Shown piece after piece: positions 1-9,500 of a stretch of 64,000 nt of DNA (its first letter is position 1; each line of letters begins with the position of its first letter). Both the position numbers and the translations under genes were made by a program. The notes below the pieces were generated by a model, which saw only the letters and a list, made by a program, of their open reading frames with translations, had not been told where the DNA came from and made no database searches. The stretch lies in NCBI GenBank assembly GCA_017303555.1, contig JAFLCN010000004.1, positions 124,001 to 188,000 of the forward strand. The letters run 5' to 3'. This DNA is from Planctomycetota bacterium (GTDB taxonomy: Bacteria > Planctomycetota > Phycisphaerae > Phycisphaerales > UBA1924).

Positions 1-1
1 T

Positions 2-1639
2 CTCTTCTATAGCCACAAGTTCACGCACAGTTATCCCCACGACTGGCGCAGCAAGACTCCGGTCATCTTCCGTTGCACGGAGCAGTGGTTCATCGGCGTG
101 GAGCGAACGTTCGAGGCGACGCCGGGTGCGTCGGCGAAGACGCTCCGCCAATCCTCACTCGATGCGACGGCAACCGGCGTTGCGTTCGTGCCCGAATGGG
201 GCCGCAACCGCATGCGGGGCATGCTGGAATCGCGACCCGACTGGTGCATCAGCCGCCAGCGTGCCTGGGGCCTGGGCATCCCGAGTTTCATCACGGCCGA
301 CGGCAAGAGCGTGATGACGGCGGCGATCACTCGCGCCGTCGCTTCGCTGGTGCGTGCCAAGGGCTCGGACGTCTGGTTCCAGATGACGCCCGAAGAACTG
401 CTCGCCGCCTACGACGAAACCACGGATTCGGAATTGCCCGCGGACTTGCGTTCTGCGATGTCGGCGGCAAATCGCAAATCGCTCAAAAAGGGCAACGACA
501 TCCTCGACGTCTGGTTCGAGTCCGGCTCGTCCTGGAACGCCGTGCTGCGTCAACGCGGCCTGGGCTATCCCGCCGACCTGTATCTCGAAGGATCCGACCA
601 GCACCGCGGCTGGTTCCAGGTTTCGCTGCTCACCGGGCTCGGTGTCACCGGTCAGCCTCCATTCAAGACTGTGCTCACGCACGGCTTCATGGTCGACAAG
701 GACGGCCGCAAGCTGAGCAAAAGCAGCGGCGACACGGTCGAGAATCTCTTCGAAGAGTTCGGTGTAGACGTGCTGCGCTGGTGGGTCAGCTCGCTCGCGT
801 ACGAGAACGATGTGAAAGTGGACAAGGAGTTCTTTGCCGGCGCGGGCGAGAGCTACCGCAAAGTCCGGAACACGCTGCGCTTTCTGCTCAGCAACCTCAG
901 CGACTACACGCCCAATCCCGAAGCGCTCAAGGCGATCCAGCCGGCTTCGGTGAACGCGTGGGTTCTCGCGGAGTTCGACAAGCTCTCGAAGGAAGTAATC
1001 GACGCCTACAAGTCCTTCGATTTCCGCACGGCGCACCTCAAGCTCTTTGACTTCTGCAACGACACGCTCTCGGCGATCTACCTTGCCGCCGTCAAGGATC
1101 GTCTGTACTGCGACGCCAAGGATGCGCCGCGTCGGCGTGAAACGCAGGCCGCGATCTACACGCTCACCGACGGGTTGTGCCGCCTGCTCGCTCCCATTCT
1201 CTGCCACACGGCCGACGAGGCCTTCCGCGCTCTCCGCGCCGCCAAGACCGACGACGTCTGCGTGCACATCGAGGACAATCTGCCCTCGCTCAACGTCATC
1301 GCGCACGAGCACTGGTACAAGGTGCTGCAGGCCCGGGGAAACGCAACACTCGCCATGGAGAAAGCCAAAGCCGAACTCGGAGTCGAGAATCCGCTCGATA
1401 TGGGTGTCACGCTGCCGGACGGCGACGGTGCGCTCGGAGCGTTCGACGCCGCGGACCTCGCGGACCTGCTCGGCGTCAGCCGCGTGAAGCTCGAAAAGGC
1501 CGCATCCGCCCCGACCATTCAGGACCTGCGCGCCGAGCCCCGCTGCGAGCGTTCCTGGAAGCGCGACGGCACAGTCAGACAACGCTCCGACGGGGGCATG
1601 CTCTCCGACCGCGATGCCGCGGCGGTCGGCGTGCAGTAG
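2..1639 (+). CDS. ileS: Isoleucyl-tRNA synthetase, C-terminal part (5' end outside window)
   Basis: Charges tRNA-Ile with isoleucine in the cytoplasm. The frame is open from base 2, so the N-terminal HIGH half lies upstream and 545 residues are visible. The class I catalytic end is clear: a HSYPHDWR stretch near the start, WFESGSSW, and the KMSKS-type loop, here KLSKS at 710-724. An anticodon-binding helical domain follows. The extreme C-terminus aligns with the zinc finger seen in many IleRS proteins, but only one of the four usual cysteines remains (codon 1544-1546); the other ligand positions read Ser, Ser and Asp. The gene ends facing a small gene on the other strand. The identification is firm; loss of zinc binding is inferred. 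Confidence 0.95.
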   Translation, partial: LFYSHKFTHSYPHDWRSKTPVIFRCTEQWFIGVERTFEATPGASAKTLRQSSLDATATGVAFVPEWGRNRMRGMLESRPDWCISRQRAWGLGIPSFITADGKSVMTAAITRAVASLVRAKGSDVWFQMTPEELLAAYDETTDSELPADLRSAMSAANRKSLKKGNDILDVWFESGSSWNAVLRQRGLGYPADLYLEGSDQHRGWFQVSLLTGLGVTGQPPFKTVLTHGFMVDKDGRKLSKSSGDTVENLFEEFGVDVLRWWVSSLAYENDVKVDKEFFAGAGESYRKVRNTLRFLLSNLSDYTPNPEALKAIQPASVNAWVLAEFDKLSKEVIDAYKSFDFRTAHLKLFDFCNDTLSAIYLAAVKDRLYCDAKDAPRRRETQAAIYTLTDGLCRLLAPILCHTADEAFRALRAAKTDDVCVHIEDNLPSLNVIAHEHWYKVLQARGNATLAMEKAKAELGVENPLDMGVTLPDGDGALGAFDAADLADLLGVSRVKLEKAASAPTIQDLRAEPRCERSWKRDGTVRQRSDGGMLSDRDAAAVGVQ

Positions 1640-1657
1640 GCAAGCGTCAAAGGCAAC

Positions 1658-1858
1658 TCAGGCGCCCGAAAGTCCCTTGCGGGGCGTCGGTCCCGCCTTG
1701 CCCGAAACCTGCCCCTTCGCCTGGTTGCCGGCGCCCTTGGGGCCGCCTTTCGCCCAGGGCGCGGGCTGCTTCAGAGCGTCGGTCATCTCGATGATCGGCG
1801 GGCGACCGGGAGGAGTCGGCTTCTTCTTCGGCGTGGGATCCGGATTTGGCGTGCTCAT
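1658..1858 (-). CDS. Small Pro/Lys/Gly-rich hypothetical protein
   Basis: This 66-residue protein is rich in proline, lysine and glycine and probably has little fixed structure. No signal peptide or membrane segment is seen. It sits tail-to-tail with ileS, 18 bases from the ileS stop, and divergent from the histidine kinase gene. I do not recognise a family. It is listed because it fills the gap between two real genes with complete start and stop codons. The ribosome-binding site is weak, so it could be a chance frame. Confidence 0.45.
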   Translation of the reverse strand: MSTPNPDPTPKKKPTPPGRPPIIEMTDALKQPAPWAKGGPKGAGNQAKGQVSGKAGPTPRKGLSGA

Positions 1859-1978
1859 GCGGAGACTCTATGACCGCATTCCGGCCCCTTTTCGGCGTGC
1901 CCGCTCGGACCGGCTGTCGCTCCCGAACAACTGTCGCAAAAACGCAACAGGGGCTTGAGAAGGCCCAAAGGCGGGCCG

Positions 1979-2890
1979 ATGTTGCGTTTCATGAACACGC
2001 CCGGCAAGATTCCCCCCTTTCACGAGCAGCCGAACAACGGAGAAAACCCGGGTGAAGGCCCGGGGATTCCACGGAGCGTGACCCGACCCGACAGCGCCTC
2101 GGCGCAGGTTGACCGACTCTCGGCGCTGGTACACGAACTCGATAACCTACTCGACGGCTCGCTCCGATGCGTCAGTCTTGCTGCACGGACACTCAATGGC
2201 TCGATCGGCACTGTTGGCTTCGTCGAGATCGAGTCGGTCCGCAAGCAGCTCGAGACCGCATCGAAAGCGCTCGAACGCATGGCCGGAATGGTGCACGCCG
2301 CGATGCAGGGGCGGGCGATCCCGATCGGAACAGTGCTGGACGGCGCGACACCGGCCGTGACGCTGGCGGAGGCGATCGAGCACGCGGCGGACGTCATGCG
2401 TCACGCCGCGCAAGAGCACCAGACAACCATCGAAGTTCAGGTCGACGAGGCCGTCGGCATGAACCCATCTGGCCCGATCTATCCCGCGGTGCTCAACGCT
2501 CTGAAGAACGCGCTCGAATCCATCGAGGCCGCGGGCGGTCGGGGCCGGGTCTGCGTGCACTGCCGGGGTGAACGCGGGCCGAAGACGAAAAACAAAACGG
2601 CGGTCCAGTGGGCGTGCATCGAGATCCTCGACGACGGCGCGGGCATGCCCCGGGGCGTGACGTCGGCCCGGTTGTTCGACGCCGGATTCACGACCAAGTC
2701 CGAAGGCCGCGGCATCGGGCTTGCGCTCAGCCGGAGCCTGCTCGAGCGCATGGGCGGGCACGCGGAAATCTCGCCCCGCGATGATCGGTCGGACCATCGG
2801 CGCCCGGGCGCGGTTCTCACGCTCCGATTTCCCATCGCCTCTCCGGAACACGAGGCGACCAGAGAAAGCAGCAAGCGCAAGCGGGCCTGA
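1979..2890 (+). CDS. Cytoplasmic sensor histidine kinase
   Basis: Partner of the response regulator that starts 24 bases downstream. About 303 residues with no membrane segment, so it should sense a cytoplasmic or protein signal. The phospho-acceptor box follows the H-E-x-x-N pattern of NtrB-like kinases (His about residue 52). The ATPase domain shows an N box (NALKNALES), a G1 box (DDGAGM), the FTTK element and a G2 box (GRGIGLAL). The region before the His box is short and Pro/Gly rich, with no PAS domain that I can see. The start is uncertain: ATG at 1979 was chosen, with TTG at 1955 and ATG at 1991 in the same frame. The signal is unknown. Confidence 0.85.
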   Translation: MLRFMNTPGKIPPFHEQPNNGENPGEGPGIPRSVTRPDSASAQVDRLSALVHELDNLLDGSLRCVSLAARTLNGSIGTVGFVEIESVRKQLETASKALERMAGMVHAAMQGRAIPIGTVLDGATPAVTLAEAIEHAADVMRHAAQEHQTTIEVQVDEAVGMNPSGPIYPAVLNALKNALESIEAAGGRGRVCVHCRGERGPKTKNKTAVQWACIEILDDGAGMPRGVTSARLFDAGFTTKSEGRGIGLALSRSLLERMGGHAEISPRDDRSDHRRPGAVLTLRFPIASPEHEATRESSKRKRA

Positions 2891-2914
2891 ACCAGCGTCT
2901 GAAGAGGCACCCCA

Positions 2915-4399
2915 ATGACAAACCCTGTCCCTTCCAACTCCGGCGCCTCCCCCTTGCCGGCGATCGCGGGATCCGCGGCCGAGAAGCCAAGGATCCTGAT
3001 CGTGGACGACGATTCGATCGTCGCGGAGTCGCTGGCCGACTTCCTGGCCCGGGACGGATTTGAGCCGGCGACGAGTCTTTCCGCGCCCGAAGCGCTCGCA
3101 ACGCTGGAAAAGAGCGAAGAGGGAGAAGGAAGCCCGTTCGCGCTGGCGCTCCTGGACGTTTCGCTCCCCGGAATGGGCGGAATGGACCTTCTGCGCGCGA
3201 TCGTGAAGAAACGACTCGGCGTTGTCTGCATCATGCTCACCGGTTACGGCACGATCGAGTCGGCCGTCGAGGCGCTCCGCATCGGCGCGAGCGATTACCT
3301 CATCAAGCCGGTCGTCGATTCGGAGCTCCGCATCAGCATCCAGCGGGCACTGCGCCAACGGGCGCTGCTGCAGGAGAATCGAACGCTCCGCAAGCAGCTC
3401 GATCGACGCCAGGGCCTCGAAACCATCGTCGGCGCCGATCATCGGATGCGCAAGATCTATGAGCTGATCGAGGCGGTGGCGCCAAGCCGCACAACGGTGC
3501 TCATGACCGGCGAATCGGGCACCGGCAAGAGCCTCATTGCGCACGCGATCCACAAGGCGAGCCCACGCTCGGCACGCCCGTTCGTCGAGCTCTCCTGCGG
3601 CAGCATCCCGGAAACGCTCCTCGAAAGCGAACTCTTCGGCCATGTGAAGGGCGCGTTCACCGGGGCGCACGCGGACAAGATCGGCCGGTTCCAGGCCGCG
3701 GACGGCGGAACGCTCTTTCTGGACGAGATCAACAGCGCCAGCCCGGGCATGCAGCTCAAGCTGCTCCGCGTGCTGCAGGAACGCAAGTTCGAACCGGTTG
3801 GTTCGACCAAGACGATCGAGGTTGATGCGCGTGTGATCCTTGCGAGCAACCAGCCGCTGGAACAGCTTGTCGCGGACGGCCGATTCCGGCAGGATCTGTA
3901 CTACCGCATCAACGTCGTGAAGATCGAGTTGCCCCCGCTCCGTGATCGCGTGAGCGATATCCCGCAGCTTGCGGAACATTTTCTGCGGAAGCATGCCGCA
4001 GAGCTCGGAAAGCAGGTCGTGGGCTTTGCGCCCGAGGCGATCGCGGCGATTCAGCGTTATTCGTTCCCCGGCAACGTGCGTGAGCTTGCGAACGTGGTCG
4101 AGCGTGCGGCGGTGCTCTGCCGGCGCGCAACCATCGCGCTCGACGATCTGCCCGCGAACGTCACCGGGCAAGAGCAAGTCAAGCCGCTCGCGATGGCGTC
4201 CGGCGCCGATGAACCGTGGACACCGATGACGCTGGAAGAAGCGTTGAAAGAGCCGGAGAGGCAGATCCTTCAGCGGGCGCTCAAGGCCAACAACTGGAAC
4301 CGCCAGAAGACGGCGGAGCAGCTCGGCGTGAACCGAACGACGCTGTACAAGCGACTGAAGCTGCTCGGGTTGCAGCCGGAAGACGAGCGGGCGGCGTAG
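2915..4399 (+). CDS. NtrC-family sigma-54-dependent response regulator
   Basis: Activates transcription by sigma-54 RNA polymerase when phosphorylated by the kinase encoded just upstream. There are three domains in 494 residues. A receiver covers about residues 26-140, with acidic pocket D31-D33, phospho-acceptor D81 and K131. An AAA+ domain has Walker A GESGTGKS near 199-206, an intact GAFTGA loop at 246-251 and a Walker B FLDE. A Fis-type helix-turn-helix lies at the C-terminus (EQLGVNRTTLYKRLK). All key residues are present, so it should be a fully functional enhancer-binding protein. Its target promoters cannot be read from the window. A 7-base tandem repeat lies just after the stop. Confidence 0.93.
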   Translation: MTNPVPSNSGASPLPAIAGSAAEKPRILIVDDDSIVAESLADFLARDGFEPATSLSAPEALATLEKSEEGEGSPFALALLDVSLPGMGGMDLLRAIVKKRLGVVCIMLTGYGTIESAVEALRIGASDYLIKPVVDSELRISIQRALRQRALLQENRTLRKQLDRRQGLETIVGADHRMRKIYELIEAVAPSRTTVLMTGESGTGKSLIAHAIHKASPRSARPFVELSCGSIPETLLESELFGHVKGAFTGAHADKIGRFQAADGGTLFLDEINSASPGMQLKLLRVLQERKFEPVGSTKTIEVDARVILASNQPLEQLVADGRFRQDLYYRINVVKIELPPLRDRVSDIPQLAEHFLRKHAAELGKQVVGFAPEAIAAIQRYSFPGNVRELANVVERAAVLCRRATIALDDLPANVTGQEQVKPLAMASGADEPWTPMTLEEALKEPERQILQRALKANNWNRQKTAEQLGVNRTTLYKRLKLLGLQPEDERAA

Positions 4400-4422
4400 G
4401 CGAGTGCTTGATCCCCGATGCC

Positions 4423-4470
4423 GGATTTCGGATTTCGGATTTCGGATTTCGGATTTCGGATTTCGGATTT
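4423..4470. repeat. Tandem 7-bp repeat, GGATTTC, about 6.9 copies
   Basis: Perfect head-to-tail copies of GGATTTC run from 4423 to 4470 between the convergent response-regulator and ArfB genes. The array is non-coding: the stop of the regulator lies 24 bases earlier. A pure array of a unit that is not a multiple of 3 would shift frame in a gene, which fits its intergenic place. It is more AT-rich than its surroundings. Confidence 0.95.
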
Positions 4471-4514
4471 ATTGTAATCGGCGGTGTCACTCGCCCGGTG
4501 CGCGATCGGTCCGC

Positions 4515-4958
4515 TTAGTCGAATCCACTTCGGCGGCTTTTCTTGATCTCGCCTCGGCGCTTCTTTCCTTCGATGCGGCGCTCCTTCGAGCCTCGGCTCG
4601 GCTTCGTCGCGCGGCGTATCTTCGGGCGCTTCATACACTCAATAAGTAGTTCCCGCAATTTCTCAAAGCACGCTTCGCGGTTGCGGCCCTGCGATCGTTC
4701 CTGATCGCTGTCGATCAACAGGTCACCCGACGGCGTCACCAAGTGCGGTGCGGCGTACGCCAACCTCTGAATGGCTTCCGGGTGTATTGGAAGATCGCGG
4801 AGCGCGATTCGCAGCTGGCACCGGGTCGCCCGCTTGTTGACGTTCTGCCCGCCGGGGCCTGAGCTGCTGCTAAACGCAAGCTCGACCAGCCCGGGCTCCA
4901 CGTACACGCCGGGGGCGAGCTGCAATCCACCCGGCCGACTTGACTCTTGATCGCTCAT
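4515..4958 (-). CDS. arfB: ArfB-like peptidyl-tRNA hydrolase / release-factor homologue
   Basis: Frees ribosomes stalled on messages without a stop codon by hydrolysing peptidyl-tRNA. The 147-residue protein has the class I release-factor catalytic core with GGQ at residues 36-38 inside SSGPGGQNVNK. It lacks the codon-recognition domains of RF1/RF2. The C-terminus is a Lys/Arg-rich tail, which in the ArfB family enters the empty mRNA channel. The start at 4958 is preferred because the longer frame (to 5006) overlaps the desaturase gene and adds a non-conserved Arg-rich stretch. Convergent with the sigma-54 regulator. Confidence 0.9.
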   Translation of the reverse strand: MSDQESSRPGGLQLAPGVYVEPGLVELAFSSSSGPGGQNVNKRATRCQLRIALRDLPIHPEAIQRLAYAAPHLVTPSGDLLIDSDQERSQGRNREACFEKLRELLIECMKRPKIRRATKPSRGSKERRIEGKKRRGEIKKSRRSGFD

Positions 4959-5002
4959 GCCGTGCGAACGATATGACGACGCGCGGCCCCGTCTCCGAGT
5001 CC

Positions 5003-6022
5003 TCACGCCGCTCGGCGCTTGGCATCGAGACTCGCCTGCGAAGGCAGCCGGACGTTCTGCACAAGCCCGACCATCGCCATCGCACGGATCACGATGTAGT
5101 TGATGTCAAGCTTCCACCATGCGAGGCCGTGGCGTGCCGAGGTCGGGAACGCGTGATGGGCATTGTGCCACCCTTCACCAAAAGCCAGAACCCCGAAGAT
5201 CGGATTGTCGCGGCTGTGGTCCGTCGTGCGGAAGGGCCTTGTCCCCCAAAGATGGCAGACCGAGTTGATGCACCAGGTAATGTGATGCACCACAAGCGTT
5301 CGGACCGGTCCGCCCCAGAGGAAGCCGAGCAACACGCCCGTCCACGTGCCGGTGAGGATGCCTCCCAGCGCGGCCGGGATCACCATCCCCAGTGCAACCC
5401 ACCACCAGTACGTGCGGCTGACAAAGTTCGTCACCGGGTCTGCCAGCAGATCGGGCACATAGCGCTCGAGTTCCGTGGGCGAATTGTGAAAGAGCCAGCC
5501 GATGTGCGCGTACCAGAAGCTGTAGAGCACGCCCGAGATTCCCTCGGCATGCTCGGGATGGTGCATATGCGGAGAGTGCGGATCGCCCGGCGCATCGGAA
5601 TGCTGGTGGTGCTTTCGGTGCTCGGCGACCCAGGTCGTGAGCGCCCCCTCCACCGCCATCGAGCCGAGCGCAGCCCAGAAGAACCGCACGTACGGCCCCG
5701 CCGAAAACGATTTGTGCGTAAAGAGCCGGTGGAACCCCGTGCCGATTCCGATGCCGGTCGAGACGTACATCCCGACCATGATGGCGATGTAGGTGCCGTG
5801 AAAAGGAACCTGCCACATCGCGGCAATCACGAGCGCGAGGGCGACGAACGGGAAAATGACCGTGATCGCCGTAATCAGGCGGATGCGGGGAGGGCAGCCG
5901 CCTTTGGAATCGAGTTCGACGTGATGCTCGGCCTTTCGCACCGACCGACGCTCAAACTGACGGGGGGTTTGAAGCGGTTCGGCAAGGGCGGTCGCACTGT
6001 CATTCGAATCAACCAAATCCAT
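5003..6022 (-). CDS. Membrane fatty acid desaturase (acyl-CoA/delta-9 type)
   Basis: Introduces a double bond into acyl chains using a di-iron centre and oxygen. The 339-residue protein carries the three histidine boxes of the family: HRLFTH at 98-103, EHRKHH at 134-139 and HNAHH at 286-290. Hydrophobic membrane segments lie before and between the boxes. The ATG at 6022 is chosen because GGGAGG lies five bases upstream; a longer frame to 6082 has no such site. It is the gene upstream of arfB on the same strand, separated by about 45 bases. The likely role is membrane fluidity control, by family knowledge. Confidence 0.93.
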   Translation of the reverse strand: MDLVDSNDSATALAEPLQTPRQFERRSVRKAEHHVELDSKGGCPPRIRLITAITVIFPFVALALVIAAMWQVPFHGTYIAIMVGMYVSTGIGIGTGFHRLFTHKSFSAGPYVRFFWAALGSMAVEGALTTWVAEHRKHHQHSDAPGDPHSPHMHHPEHAEGISGVLYSFWYAHIGWLFHNSPTELERYVPDLLADPVTNFVSRTYWWWVALGMVIPAALGGILTGTWTGVLLGFLWGGPVRTLVVHHITWCINSVCHLWGTRPFRTTDHSRDNPIFGVLAFGEGWHNAHHAFPTSARHGLAWWKLDINYIVIRAMAMVGLVQNVRLPSQASLDAKRRAA

Positions 6023-6141
6023 GTTGCCTCCCGGCGGATGCCGGTTCACGCGATGGAACTGGTCTCTCCGATTGCGGCGCACTGTAGGTGAAGGCTGGTG
6101 CAGCGCAACATGTGCATCGGCCGGAATGGGCGAGGATCCGC

Positions 6142-6176
6142 CAAAAACGGCAAACGCCCGCGATAGCTCGCGGGCG
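6142..6176 (-). terminator. Rho-independent terminator after tRNA-Tyr
   Basis: A 9-bp perfect stem (CGCCCGCGA with TCGCGGGCG, 4-base loop) spans 6155-6176. On the minus strand it is followed by TTTGCCGTTTTTG. It lies 8 bases beyond the tRNA-Tyr 3' end and before the desaturase gene. Confidence 0.8.
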
Positions 6177-6183
6177 CTGCGAA

Positions 6184-6266
6184 TGGGCGAGGAGGGATTC
6201 GAACCCCCGAAGGCGTTAGCCAGCAGATTTACAGTCTGCCCCGATTGGCCACTCCGGCACTCGCCC
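6184..6266 (-). tRNA. tRNA-Tyr (anticodon GTA)
   Basis: The minus strand folds as a tRNA with a long variable arm. The 7-bp acceptor pairs GGGCGAG with CTCGCCC. The anticodon stem CAGAC/TCTGC-type arm carries GTA in its loop, and the T arm has GGTTCGAATCC. The discriminator is A. CCA is not encoded. It lies about 100 bases downstream of tRNA-Thr on the same strand. Confidence 0.95.
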
Positions 6267-6366
6267 GAATGAAGGGCAGAAGGTTAGGTCGGAACGGTGC
6301 GATCGGCAAACCGCGGGCGGTTCTTTCGGCGGCGCGGGGAAAAAGGCCGGTTTTTGAGTGCGGAAA

Positions 6367-6439
6367 AGCCGCTGACAGGACTTGAACCTGCGACCCGTGC
6401 TTTACAAAAGCACTGCTCTACCAACTGAGCTACAGCGGC
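6367..6439 (-). tRNA. tRNA-Thr (anticodon TGT)
   Basis: The acceptor stem GCCGCTG pairs perfectly with CAGCGGC. The anticodon stem GTGCT/AGCAC holds the loop TTTGTAA, giving TGT. The T arm contains GGTTCAAGTCC. The discriminator base is T and CCA is not encoded. tRNA-Tyr follows on the same strand. Confidence 0.95.
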
Positions 6440-6452
6440 GTGAAACCGTGCA

Positions 6453-6481
6453 AGTGTACGCGAGTGTCCCGCGCATGAAAA
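6453..6481 (-). promoter_or_regulatory. Candidate sigma-70-type promoter for tRNA-Thr/tRNA-Tyr
   Basis: On the minus strand TTTTCA (-35 like) and TACACT (-10 like) are separated by 17 bases. The -10 box ends 13 bases before the mature tRNA-Thr 5' end. Each box matches the consensus at four of six positions. It slightly overlaps the terminator of the upstream protease gene. Prediction only. Confidence 0.4.
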
Positions 6482-6511
6482 AGGCCCAGGGGTTCGTTGC
6501 CCCTGGGCCTT
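6478..6511 (-). terminator. Rho-independent terminator after the tricorn-like protease gene
   Basis: A 12-bp perfect stem, AAGGCCCAGGGG with CCCCTGGGCCTT, has a 7-base loop. On the minus strand it is followed by a run of five T. It lies about 30 bases past the protease stop. Confidence 0.9.
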
Positions 6512-6539
6512 GCGATGCACTTTCAATCGAGCAAGCCGA

Positions 6540-9500
6540 TCACCGCTCGTTTGGCGGGAGCCCCATGCCGTCGCGCTTCGGGCTGGGCGGGCGCTTGGGC
6601 GTGACGTAGGCCTTGGTCTCGAGTTCCTTGAGCAATTCGGCGATCGCCACATCGAGTTGCGGGTCGCCCTCGCCGTTGACCATCTTCGACGGATCGTCCA
6701 TCACCTCGATATCCGGGTCGGTGCCGTGTCCCTCGATGGACCACTTGCCCTGTCCGGGGTTCTGCGGATCGCGCTCGTAATAGCCGAAGCTCGGAGCGGT
6801 CACGCCGCCGCCGTCCATCAGCGGCCGGAAGCCCTCGATACCGACCAAGCCGCCCCACGTGCGCCGACCGATGACCTTGCCGAGTCCCATGCGCTTGAAA
6901 TAGCCCGGGAACGCATCGCCGCCCGAGCCGGCCAGGCCGTTGGCGAGCATCACCTTCGGGCCGTAATGCGCATCCGGCGGCCACGGCCAGTCCTTGCCGT
7001 CCTTGCGGGCCCAGTAGTTGATGTTCGGGCGATTGAGCAGCTCGATGAATCGGGTCGGGATCTGCCCGCCGCCGTTCCATCGCTCGTCGATGACGAGCGC
7101 ATCCATCGTGCGCTGACCCGTGAACTGCCGGACCAGGTCGCTCTGGCCGTCCTGTCCCGTATTCGGCACATACACATAGCCGATACGGCCCTTGGATTTC
7201 TCCGCGACGTACTGCCGGTTCTTCTCGATCCAGGCGCGATAGCGGAGCGCAACATCGTTGCCGATCGGCTTCACCAGCACTTCACGGGTATCGACTTCGA
7301 GCGAGGGCGTCTTGCCGACCGTGAGCGTGACGGTCCGATCCGCCAGCCCCTGGAACGCGGCCCAGATGTCCTTGGTCGCATCAATCGGCACGCCGTTCAC
7401 CGCGAGGATGAACTCGCCTTCCTTGACGTCCACTCCCGGCTGGCTGAGGGGCGAACGCGCGTCCGTGTCCCAGATGCCGCCGTTATAGATGCGGGTGATC
7501 TTGTACGCAGAACCCGCGTCCGTCTTCTCGAGCGAATAGTCCGCGCCCAGCAGCCCGACGTTGGACTGCGCCGCATTCTCGTACGAGACCGGCGCGTTGT
7601 ACGCGTGGCCGATGTTCAACTCGCTCACCATCTCGCCGATGATGTAGTTGATGTCCTCGCGGCTGACGGCATCGTCCACCATCTTGCTGTAGTGCTCGTG
7701 CACCTTGGCCCAATCGACGCCGTGCAACGTGGGCTCGTAGAAATAGTCTCGCTGGTAGCGGTACACGTCGCGGAGAACCTGCTTCCATTCGTTGCGGAGG
7801 TTCACCGACACGTTCATGCCGCTGGTCGGCACGTTGGTCGAGTTTGCTCCGCCCGCCGCGGCATCCATCACGCTCAGCGTCTGCCCGCGCCGGACAAGGA
7901 TCTTCTTGCCGTCCGCAGAGAGCTGGTACCCCGCCCCCGCCGTCACGGCCTTCTCTTCCTTCTTGTCATCCTTGATATCGAAGATCTTGATGCCCTGGTT
8001 GCCCTCGCCCGAGCCGGCGCGAACGTACATCAGCTTGTCGTCGCCGGTCACACGCAGGTTGTAGAAGCGTCCGGGGGGCACGGGCAGCCGCATCGCGCGG
8101 GCTTCCATGTCAACCAGGTCGATCTTCACTTCCTTGGCGTCGTCCTTCTTGGCCTCGTCCTTCTTCGCGTCCGACTTTCCGCCCTCGGATTTGGAATCGC
8201 CAGAAGCTGAACGCGAGGCAACAAACGTGCCCGACATCGGCCCCATGCTCCATGTGCCATCGAACGAGCCGCTCGTGACCTTCCCGACAATCGTGCCCGC
8301 GCCACCCGGAGTCGCGATCGTGAGATTCAGCTCGCCCGATGCCTTGTCGAACTTGCCCGATTGGATCGGGATGTTCCCCATCGGGCCCGACATCGTGCCC
8401 GTCACGCTGCCGTCGGCCCCCATCTTGAGGTTCATGCTCAGCGGGATTCCGGTCGGCGGAACCGGCGAACCCTCCGGCCCCTTGGCCGTGCCGGACCACG
8501 AGCCGGAGATTCCGTCGTCGGCGATGGCCGCGGCGTCGGGCTTCTTATCTCCGTTCTCCTTTTTCTCGTCCTTCTTCTCGGCCTTGTCTTCCTTGAACGT
8601 CTCTTCATCGCTGGTCGCGAGCCACGGGCTCTTCACATCCTTGCGGAGCGGAAGAGCGTGGAGCACGCCGACATTCGTGTAGATCCAGCTCTGGTCGTTC
8701 GGAATCTCGCTGTATTCGGGCCCGGTGATGTTGCGTGCGGACGTGAAGTAGAGGAAGTCGCCCTTGCGATCGAACGCCGGGTCGGCGCTGTCGAACATCG
8801 GGTTGGTGACTCGGGTCTTCTCGCCGGTCTTGACGTTGTAGATCCAGATCGCCTGCTGCGGCACGCTCTCGTCCGCCCGGTCGTACGCGATCCAGTTCGA
8901 ATCGCTGCTGAACGAAACCGTCGGATTGCCCGCGGCCCACGGATCGCGATCGATCACCACCAGTCGGCCGTTCTCGACCTCGAGAAGGTAGAGCTTGCCG
9001 GTCTGCTCATAGAAGGTGACGAACTTCGAATCCGGCGACCAGGTGATCCCGCTGCGCTGCCCTTCGCCGAGCGAGGTGAGCTTGCGCGGCTTGGAGAGGT
9101 TCGACTTGGCGTCGTCTTTCTTCTCCGCGGCCGGCGCTGCGGATTCCGCCTTCTTTTCCGCCTCACCCTCGGGCTTGGCATCGTCCTTCTTCTCGTCCTT
9201 GCCTTCGGTCTTCTTGTCGTCCTTCTTTTCCGGCGCTTTCGCATCGGACGGGCGAACCCAGAGTTCGTACTCGCCCGATTCATCGCTGAAATACGCAAGC
9301 CACTTCCCGTCCGGCGACCACTCCGTCTCGCGTTCATTGATCGCTTCGGTGCGTGTCAGATTGCGAACAACGCCTTCTTTGGCCGGCGCGGTCCAGACAT
9401 CGCCCCGGGCGACCAGCGCGACCCGCTTGCCCGTCGGTGAAACGGATGCGTCCGTCAGGTTCTTCGCGGCGTCGAAGGTGCGGGGGCGGATGCTCGGCCG

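Noticed and set aside
155..1582. A 475-codon minus-strand frame opposite ileS
   Set aside because: Antisense shadow of a strongly conserved synthetase gene.
4423..4470. A CRISPR or iteron origin
   Set aside because: The unit is 7 bp with no spacers, and no replication gene or DnaA boxes are near.
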